A DNA stretch of 13,056 nucleotides from Methylococcaceae bacterium (GTDB lineage: Bacteria > Pseudomonadota > Gammaproteobacteria > Methylococcales > Methylococcaceae): NCBI GenBank assembly GCA_005792805.1, contig SXQV01000191.1, forward strand, positions 1 to 13,056, in the 5' to 3' direction. The translations under genes were made by a program, and so were the position numbers. Each line of letters opens with the position of its first letter. Within the stretch, counting starts at the first letter, position 1. The notes beneath the pieces were generated by a model that saw nothing but the letters and a program-made list of their open reading frames with translations, was not told the origin of the DNA and searched no databases. Shown piece after piece: positions 8,022-13,056 of the stretch.

Positions 8022-8515
8022 ATCTAATCGGTCCGGAACCCCTTGGTGCGTTCCATGAGACCGAAGGATTCGATTGTGGCAAGTTCGCGCTGAATGATTG
8101 GCTCATTCGCCATGCTCTACAGGCGCAGGGAAGTGGCTCAGCCAAAACATTCGTCGTTACCAAGAACAACCAGGTCTTGGGCTACTTCAGTCTTACCGTT
8201 GGTCACGTTGATGCCTTGGATGCGCCCGATCGCATTCGTCACGGAATGGGTCAATACCCTGTTCCTGTAGTCATTCTGGCGCGACTAGCCGTATCGGACA
8301 AGGCGCAAGGTCACGGTATCGGATATGGACTTCTCCAAGACGCAATACGCAGATCAATCATGATTGCAGATCAGGCTGGAATTAGGGCAATGCTGACTCA
8401 CCCCATTGATGAGGATGCGGCTCGTTTTTATACCCGCTTTGGTTTTATCTCATCCCCTTTGCGCGAACAACAATTACTGCTCCTTCTCAAGGATGCTCGT
8501 GCCTATATCCGTTGA
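8018..8515 (+). CDS. GNAT-family acetyltransferase toxin (TacT/AtaT/KacT type)
   Basis: Characterised homologues acetylate the amino group of charged tRNAs with acetyl-CoA and so stop translation; that activity is inferred here from family. The 165-residue product has a TacT-like N-terminus (EPLGAFHETEGFDCGKFALNDWL in pieces), then the strand and acetyl-CoA pyrophosphate loop LARLAVSDKAQGHGIG with QGHGIG at 97-102. It ends with HPIDEDAARFYTRFGF, where Y138 matches the catalytic tyrosine. All key elements are present, so it is probably an active toxin. An upstream TTG at 8006 is rejected in favour of the ATG at 8018, which overlaps the antitoxin stop. No transposase or integrase accompanies the pair. 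The target tRNA cannot be predicted from sequence alone. Confidence 0.9.
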   Translation: MNLIGPEPLGAFHETEGFDCGKFALNDWLIRHALQAQGSGSAKTFVVTKNNQVLGYFSLTVGHVDALDAPDRIRHGMGQYPVPVVILARLAVSDKAQGHGIGYGLLQDAIRRSIMIADQAGIRAMLTHPIDEDAARFYTRFGFISSPLREQQLLLLLKDARAYIR

Positions 8516-8606
8516 TTGATGCCGAGGGGCCGTCTACCCCGACCCAAAGCTGTCATTAGGTCACATACAGGGAGCCGGAGGCGGAAAGTCGCATCAACCG
8601 AACAAT
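8516..8606. other. Intergenic stretch after the toxin, right edge of the acquired segment
   Basis: No gene or clear RNA is seen here. GGGG (8526-8529) and CCCC (8537-8540) could make a 4-pair hairpin, but there is no T-run, so a terminator is not supported. The segment ends where similarity to the rsmA 3' end begins at 8607, which marks one side of the rearrangement junction. Confidence 0.45.
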
Positions 8607-8708
8607 GAAGCCGGGCTACGAGAGGCCGGCATTGACCCCGCTGCGCGGGCAGAGACCCTCAGTCTCGAACAGTACGCCCGGCTGGCCAGAAGGCTACCTG
8701 CCGCCTAG
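8607..8708 (+). pseudogene. Detached 3' end of rsmA (34 codons including stop)
   Basis: Read in frame from 8607 this gives EAGLREAGIDPAARAETL and then SLEQYARLARRLPAA followed by TAG (8706-8708). It aligns with residues 226-258 of the intact upstream RsmA. The first 11 bases and a 33-base block (8624-8656) are identical to the upstream gene, and the last third is clearly homologous at protein level but differs in DNA. Its codons (CTC, CAG, CGG, CTG, GCC) match the GC-rich style of the core operon better than the present end of rsmA. It is therefore probably the original native 3' end, pushed downstream when the toxin-antitoxin segment arrived. It has no start or catalytic part and is not a functional gene. 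Confidence 0.9.
8624..8656 (+). repeat. 33-base perfect direct repeat, copy 2 (in the detached rsmA tail)
   Basis: It matches 7474-7506 exactly, in the same reading frame of the rsmA C-terminus. Joining the upstream gene to the sequence after this copy would give an uninterrupted RsmA of 258 residues ending RRLPAA. Confidence 0.9.
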
Positions 8709-8728
8709 CCCCGTTATCCTGCCAGCAC

Positions 8729-8756
8729 TTGCTTCCCCCCCCCCCCGGCTTATGCT
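8729..8756 (+). promoter_or_regulatory. Candidate promoter with a 12-C spacer tract, possibly phase-variable
   Basis: TTGCTT (8729-8734, partial -35) and TATGCT (8751-8756, four of six to the -10 consensus) are 16 bases apart. Twelve of those spacer bases are an uninterrupted C run (8735-8746). Slippage in the run would change promoter spacing, as known for the poly-C promoters of Bordetella fimbrial genes. The promoter lies 72-99 bases upstream of the start of the large exported protein. The match to consensus is modest and no transcript start is known, so the assignment is an inference. The run length itself is read directly, though homopolymers are prone to sequencing error. Confidence 0.5.
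8735..8746 (+). repeat. Homopolymer of 12 C
   Basis: An uninterrupted run of 12 cytosines lies between the rsmA remnant and the exported-protein gene. It is by far the most conspicuous homopolymer in the window. Runs of this length are prone to slipped-strand changes during replication. Confidence 0.97.
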
Positions 8757-8794
8757 GTACCCTTTCAGTCTGTTTTTGCCGCCAACCGATTATT

Positions 8795-8815
8795 ACCCCC
8801 TCAGACGGGTTTTTT
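8795..8815 (+). promoter_or_regulatory. Weak terminator-like hairpin with T-run in the 5' leader
   Basis: ACCC (8795-8798) can pair with GGGT (8807-8810) around an eight-base loop, followed by a run of six T (8810-8815). It lies directly before the Shine-Dalgarno of the exported-protein gene. The stem is only four pairs, so it is a weak terminator or attenuator at best; it may equally be chance. Confidence 0.25.
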
Positions 8816-8816
8816 C

Positions 8817-8821
8817 AGGAG
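8817..8821 (+). promoter_or_regulatory. Shine-Dalgarno AGGAG fixing the start of the exported protein
   Basis: AGGAG is separated by six bases from the ATG at 8828. This supports 8828 as the start rather than the in-frame TTG at 8729, and places the poly-C run outside the coding region. Confidence 0.8.
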
Positions 8822-8827
8822 AGCCTC

Positions 8828-11800
8828 ATGCCGCATAACCACACCGTAAAAATTGCAGCTCTTTTAATCGGCCTCAATACAGGGCTGTCCCTGGCGGAGG
8901 TGAATCATGTACCCAAAGGCACGTGGTTCCCGAGCGGGCTGGACATCATCAGGGATCCAGTCACGGGGCGGCTGGCGGTACCCGAACATTATGGGGAGGC
9001 TCTCATCTCCGGCTCCGCCAATACTCCGGTCATCCGGCAGGATCCGCTCACTAAAAACGCCCTCCTCTACATCGGCGCATCGAACGGTGGCGTGTATTTG
9101 CGCCGCTACACCTATGCCGAAGACCGCTGGAGTGACGGCTGGACCTGGGTCAGCAAACCCGGTTCAGGCTATACCGGCTCGCAATCCATCGGTGCCCTGT
9201 CGATCTCGCCGGATGGCCAATTGCTGGCGGTTGGGCAGGGTAATCCGAGCAACTATAACGGCTTCGGCGTGCCGGGTAATGGCATTCAGATCGGTCGGAT
9301 TCAGCCGGATGGCACGCTGCACTGGGTAGAAACCGATCCTGGTATTGCGCCAATCCTGCGGTATCTGAATGTCCGTAGCTTGAGCTGGACCGGAGGCAAC
9401 ACCGTCTGTCCGGAGTGCTGGGTGCTGTCATCCAGCACACTCAATATTGATAATGGTCGTTATCTTGGCTCCAGGCTGCTTGCGCTACTTGTGCCTGATG
9501 GCACGATTGCCCTCCTTCAGCGAGGAGCGTTTGATAGCTGGAATCTGACGACCGATACCGTCAGGAGCCTGTCCAGCAGCCCGGTACTGGTTGCCGGTTA
9601 CAACACGATGGATTTCAGTCCGGCTTACCTCAATCAGGTAGGTATCCTGCAGCGGGACGGGAGTGTGGTGGCTCTCGGAGGTGACCGCTACGGAACCTAT
9701 TTGCAGTCGTTGTATCTTCAGCAATTGAAGATCGCCCGAATTTCTGTCTACCCTCAACTGGTCAACGGCACGATAGTGGCGTTTATTGGCTCCTACGATG
9801 GTAAAGACGACATTTCTCGAATAGACCGGCTGGTGATTGACCCTGTCACCTATGCACTCATGGACGTCAGTACCGCCCCGGTCCAGGGAAAGATCGGCAA
9901 CAGCCAGGCGGCGAATCTCAAGTATTATGGCAACTTCTCGCTTTCGGCCAACCCGCTGGATCCCGGGGCATTGACGGTCTTTTCCGGCGGAAATCAGTAT
10001 GCCGATGACAAGGCGTTCACCTATGCGGGTGGACTGGTATCCGTGGGTTTCGGTTCAACCCCTGGTGTGACGGATTACCTTTATGGGCCTTTGAAAAATT
10101 CCGGCGGAGAGGCGGACGGTGCCCAGCCGGGTGCCCCGCACGCCGATTCGCGCACTATCGCCTATTACGACACGCCACATGGACCCGCGCTGATTCAGTC
10201 AGACGACGGGGGTATCTGGCAATTGGGTCTTGACGGGAACAGTTGGTGGAAATCCCTGACGGCAGCAGGACTGAATACCCTTGAAGTCATGACCTCGGAC
10301 TGGAATTCCACAACGAAGTCTCTTGTGGCTGCCTATCAGGATAACGCCGCTTCCTTAGGGAGTTTTGGTCAGCCATCCTCGCATAACCTACTCTCTGGAG
10401 ACGGTCAGATCGCATTCTTTGATGATGGCGGGCCTTTGGGTGTTCAGGGCCTGACGGATGCCTATTTCCAAGCCCAAGAATACCTGGGGTCCGAAAATTC
10501 CGGCTTGATCCGTTCAGCTCTGAATAAATCGGGTTTCATCACGAGCTACGACATGGTGCATATGTTCCTGCGGTGGGATGAGCAGCGAATTCCCTTTGCT
10601 GAGTGGCTTGCATTCAAGGCGCAGGGTTTGGGTGTCCCCTTTCAGGCTCCCATCGCCCCCAACGCTTACCGGCCGGGCGACATCGTCATGGCGGGCCGGT
10701 TCAATGTCTACGAGACCATTCCGGTTGATGCCATGGATTTGCCCAACAGCCTGGTGTTCGAGCCGCTGTTTGATTTCAACGTGAATCCTCTCCAGGATCC
10801 GGAAAGGCTCGACACCTACTGGGTCAATGCGCTCGACAATCAGGGGTCAGCACTACCGCAATCCAGATACGACAGCCTCTATACCGGGCTGCAAATCCTC
10901 GACGCTGACGCTAAGCTGAAGTTCTCCGGGATTTATGGGCGGCAGCGCGGAGACGAAATGAAACTTGAGCCGATCTATCAGATGCAGGGCACGGCAGACG
11001 GCTCCATCCTAGCCATCGCCCATCGCTCTGCCGAGAATCAGAAGGATGCGGTGTACTGGCTTCAGGGTGGGACGCCTATACGGAACAATGACAACAGCAA
11101 GGGAGCGTTTTTACCAGAACAATCGCTGCGTGCCCGCTTGCCGAATGGACAGGTCAAGGCGTATACCCTCGACAGCCTCGGCATTCTGTTGAGTCCTGTC
11201 GATGCCTTCAAATTGCAGTCTTTAGTTTACGTGCCTGCCGTCAACGGCCATGGCGAGTATCTCGTCGTGGGTGGTCAGCAAGGTGCCTGGATGGCCGCAG
11301 TGAATCCCGCCACCGGCGAGCCGGGCTCGTTCACCCCGATGAACTGGCGCGACCTGCCTGACTCCACACCACCGGGCAGTTATAACGTGACCATGAAGTA
11401 CGACCCCAAGGACGACCTTCTGGTGGCTTCCCAACTGGGGCAGGGCAGCTGGCTCTACAGCTTCAGTGGCCAAATCGAGCCGAAGAAACCGTCGGATCAA
11501 CTGATTAATATGCCCAGGACGGTGCTGCTACAACAGGCCAGACCGGCTCTCGACAAGCGCGGCAATCAGGTGAATACCCTGCTGTTCGTTCAGCTCAACC
11601 CGGAGATGATCAATCCAGGACAGGCATACGATGTGATTGTGGAGTTCCGGGATTTTAAGAAATGGCAGGATACTCTCGAACTTCTGTCCCCCATCGCCGG
11701 TGCCGTAGGCAAGTCCCCGCCTGATTTCAACCTGTTGACGGAAGCCGGTCAGGCACGGTTCCACGCGGTGACCGGTTCCAATGGAACATTGCGGGTACCG

Positions 11801-12472
11801 GTACATCTTGAGCCAGGCATCAACATGATGGCCTTCACGATCAATGGGAAGGAGGTTCCCGAGTTTGTGCCAACATTCAGTCTCGAACTATCGACCTCGC
11901 TGGCGGATAGCTCGAATGCGGTGATCAGTCACCTGATCTTTGACTCGGGCAGCCCGGCATACTCCGTCTACATACCGGGTGCGCTGGACAGTCTCGACCC
12001 CTACTCACCGTCGTTTGATCCGCATGGCGATGACGGCTTGCAGCGATTCCATTACCGCAAGAACCGATGGGTAGTGGGGCCGGTAAAGCATGTTGCCAAG
12101 GCAGGTTACTCCGATAATGACGTGGTTTATGTGGGTACGGAGGGCAACAAGGTCAAAGCAGGACGCGGAAATGACCTGATCTATGTCGACGGCAGTACGG
12201 CGGGCGTCAACAAACTGTTTGGGGGACCCGGTGCCAACCAGTTCAGGCTGGTCAGCACGCTGGATGATCTGCCGAGCTTCCCGCAGCAGGTAATGGACTT
12301 CAAGCCCGGAAAAGACAAGGTGGGCCTGGCCGGCGTCAGCTACAAAGACCTTACCTTCAAACAAACCTCACAGGGAGCGGCGCTCTTCGTCCTGGGTCAG
12401 GAAGTCGGGCAATTCAGGCATATCAGCAAACGGGTATTGAAAAACCCCAGGAACTTCATTTTCTATAACTGA
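8828..12472 (+). CDS. Large exported protein of unknown function with propeller-like body and RTX-like C-terminus
   Basis: I do not recognise a named family. The 1214-residue product starts after a good AGGAG and has a Sec signal peptide: basic N-terminus, hydrophobic core about 9-22, cleavage near SLA23. Residues about 40-500 are rich in short strands and turn motifs of the propeller/BNR kind, for example SPDGQLLAVGQGN (127-139) and SDDGGIW (458-464). The only cysteines I see are one C194-P-E-C197 pair. A middle region (about 590-780) shows no recognisable repeat. Near the C-terminus, AGRGNDLIYVD (from about 1111) and GGPGANQF (from 1132) resemble degenerate RTX calcium-binding nonapeptides. 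They are followed by VMDFKPGKDKVGLAG (1155 onward), like the terminal module of type I secreted RTX proteins. A Sec signal together with an RTX tail is unusual. A secreted or surface calcium-binding protein is plausible; an enzymatic role is not supported. It is convergent with pgm. Confidence 0.85.
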   Translation: MPHNHTVKIAALLIGLNTGLSLAEVNHVPKGTWFPSGLDIIRDPVTGRLAVPEHYGEALISGSANTPVIRQDPLTKNALLYIGASNGGVYLRRYTYAEDRWSDGWTWVSKPGSGYTGSQSIGALSISPDGQLLAVGQGNPSNYNGFGVPGNGIQIGRIQPDGTLHWVETDPGIAPILRYLNVRSLSWTGGNTVCPECWVLSSSTLNIDNGRYLGSRLLALLVPDGTIALLQRGAFDSWNLTTDTVRSLSSSPVLVAGYNTMDFSPAYLNQVGILQRDGSVVALGGDRYGTYLQSLYLQQLKIARISVYPQLVNGTIVAFIGSYDGKDDISRIDRLVIDPVTYALMDVSTAPVQGKIGNSQAANLKYYGNFSLSANPLDPGALTVFSGGNQYADDKAFTYAGGLVSVGFGSTPGVTDYLYGPLKNSGGEADGAQPGAPHADSRTIAYYDTPHGPALIQSDDGGIWQLGLDGNSWWKSLTAAGLNTLEVMTSDWNSTTKSLVAAYQDNAASLGSFGQPSSHNLLSGDGQIAFFDDGGPLGVQGLTDAYFQAQEYLGSENSGLIRSALNKSGFITSYDMVHMFLRWDEQRIPFAEWLAFKAQGLGVPFQAPIAPNAYRPGDIVMAGRFNVYETIPVDAMDLPNSLVFEPLFDFNVNPLQDPERLDTYWVNALDNQGSALPQSRYDSLYTGLQILDADAKLKFSGIYGRQRGDEMKLEPIYQMQGTADGSILAIAHRSAENQKDAVYWLQGGTPIRNNDNSKGAFLPEQSLRARLPNGQVKAYTLDSLGILLSPVDAFKLQSLVYVPAVNGHGEYLVVGGQQGAWMAAVNPATGEPGSFTPMNWRDLPDSTPPGSYNVTMKYDPKDDLLVASQLGQGSWLYSFSGQIEPKKPSDQLINMPRTVLLQQARPALDKRGNQVNTLLFVQLNPEMINPGQAYDVIVEFRDFKKWQDTLELLSPIAGAVGKSPPDFNLLTEAGQARFHAVTGSNGTLRVPVHLEPGINMMAFTINGKEVPEFVPTFSLELSTSLADSSNAVISHLIFDSGSPAYSVYIPGALDSLDPYSPSFDPHGDDGLQRFHYRKNRWVVGPVKHVAKAGYSDNDVVYVGTEGNKVKAGRGNDLIYVDGSTAGVNKLFGGPGANQFRLVSTLDDLPSFPQQVMDFKPGKDKVGLAGVSYKDLTFKQTSQGAALFVLGQEVGQFRHISKRVLKNPRNFIFYN

Positions 12473-12489
12473 AGCCCTGCACGCGCCTC

Positions 12490-12519
12490 GCCGGGTTTCC
12501 GCGATCGCTTCTACCCGGC
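12490..12519. terminator. Hairpin between convergent genes, possible bidirectional terminator
   Basis: GCCGGGT (12490-12496) pairs perfectly with ACCCGGC (12513-12519). The 16-base loop contains the self-complementary GCGATCGC (12501-12508), which could extend the structure. It lies in the 73-base gap between the ends of the exported-protein gene and pgm. No T-run follows on either strand, so intrinsic termination is uncertain. Confidence 0.4.
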
Positions 12520-12545
12520 CCTACCCAAGGGGTTTGTGGCAGACG

Positions 12546-13056
12546 TCAGGTAATCACCGTCGGCGCGGCCATGCCGGAACGCTGTTTGACTTCACCGAGT
12601 TGCCCGGCGAGGTCGATCAGATCCTTGAGCGCCTCCTGCGGGTCGTGGCCGTGCTGGCTGGCATCCGGCTCGTAGCGCTCCAGATAGATGCGCAGGGTGG
12701 CGCCTTCGGTGCCGGTGCCGGACAGGCGGAAGACGATGCGGGAACCATTTTCAAAAATGATGCGGATGCCCTGGTTGGGGCTGACGCTGCCATCGACCGG
12801 ATCGGTGTAGCTGAAGTCATCGGCCAGACAAACCGTACTGCCGGCCAAGGCCTGGCCAACGAGATGATGCAACTGCCCGCGCAAGTGGGCCATGATGCCG
12901 TCACCGATGGCCAGCGGCATACCTTCGTAATCATGCCGGGAGTAGTAGTCCCGGCCAAACCTGGCCCAATGCTCGCGCACGATGTCGGCCACGGATTCCC
13001 TCCTCACGGCGAGCAGGTTCAGCCAGGCCAGTACGGCCCAGAGCCCGTCCTTTTCG
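12546..13056 (-). CDS. pgm: Alpha-D-glucose phosphoglucomutase, PGM1-type (C-terminal part, runs off the right edge)
   Basis: The enzyme interconverts glucose-1-phosphate and glucose-6-phosphate, linking glycolysis to glycogen and surface-sugar synthesis in the cytoplasm. Reading the minus strand from the right edge gives EKDGLWAVLAWLN, then ESVADIVREHWARFGRDYYS and DYEGMPLA. Next come the phosphate-binding RLSGTGTEGATLR and the C-terminal ending APTVIT, which matches the ending of the eukaryotic PGM1-type family. About 170 codons are present and the active-site serine region lies outside the window. The ATG at 13007 is internal, as the frame continues upstream. A 65-base internal piece (12586-12650) is copied exactly downstream of rsmA. 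This is a different subgroup from phosphomannomutase/GlmM proteins. Confidence 0.93.
   Translation of the reverse strand, partial: EKDGLWAVLAWLNLLAVRRESVADIVREHWARFGRDYYSRHDYEGMPLAIGDGIMAHLRGQLHHLVGQALAGSTVCLADDFSYTDPVDGSVSPNQGIRIIFENGSRIVFRLSGTGTEGATLRIYLERYEPDASQHGHDPQEALKDLIDLAGQLGEVKQRSGMAAPTVIT
12586..12650 (+). repeat. 65-base perfect direct repeat, copy 2 (source copy inside pgm)
   Basis: This copy is part of the intact pgm frame, with family-typical sequence on both sides, so it is the likely source. The stray copy at 7585-7649 is 5001 bases upstream in the same orientation. The first bases beyond the repeat differ at both ends. Confidence 0.92.

Noticed and set aside
7507..8656. Insertion sequence or integron cassette carrying the toxin-antitoxin pair
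   Set aside because: No transposase, integrase, terminal inverted repeats or recognisable attC-like site could be found at the edges.
8729..8827. In-frame extension of the exported protein from TTG 8729, with the C run encoding prolines
   Set aside because: No ribosome site precedes it and it would bury the signal peptide; AGGAG with ATG 8828 is clearly better. Coding-frame phase variation is therefore not proposed.
12501..12508. GCGATCGC octamer as a cyanobacterial HIP1 repeat
   Set aside because: It was noted once, in the loop of a hairpin, and the gene content is gammaproteobacterial; one copy carries no weight.
1..13056. CRISPR array, tRNA or rRNA genes
   Set aside because: No regularly spaced repeats and no tRNA- or rRNA-like segments were seen in the window.

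Overview
The window looks like chromosome of a moderately GC-rich gammaproteobacterium outside the Enterobacteriaceae. The basis is a conserved lptD-surA-pdxA-rsmA operon divergent from an amgK-murU pair, as in Pseudomonas-like and related lineages. A species cannot be named from the sequence alone. The usual enterobacterial followers of rsmA, apaG and apaH, are absent.

Layout. Positions 1-1375 (minus strand) hold amgK and the start of murU, overlapping by ATGA; together they return recovered MurNAc to UDP-MurNAc. A 168-base divergent region (1376-1543) carries a strong palindrome. Positions 1544-7579 (plus strand) are lptD, surA, pdxA and rsmA, each stop overlapping the next start. They cover outer-membrane LPS insertion, an outer-membrane-protein chaperone, pyridoxal phosphate synthesis and 16S rRNA dimethylation.

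Positions 7507-8708 are a rearranged patch. The last codons of rsmA look unlike the rest of the gene. They are followed by an exact 65-base copy of an internal piece of the downstream phosphoglucomutase gene, then a DUF1778 / GNAT acetyltransferase toxin-antitoxin pair, then a second, detached 34-codon rsmA 3' end ending in its own stop. A perfect 33-base repeat links the two rsmA tails. Clean recombination there would remove the module and give a 258-residue RsmA. I read this as a scar of foreign DNA acquisition that brought in the toxin-antitoxin pair; no integrase or transposase is visible.

Positions 8709-12472 hold a 1214-residue exported protein of unknown function. It has a Sec signal peptide, a long beta-propeller-like body and a short degenerate RTX-type calcium-binding C-terminus. 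Upstream of it a run of 12 C fills most of the 16-base spacer of a candidate promoter, an arrangement known from phase-variable promoters such as the Bordetella fim genes. This is the most interesting functional hypothesis in the window. The window ends with the 3' part of a convergent PGM1-type phosphoglucomutase (minus strand), running off the right edge.
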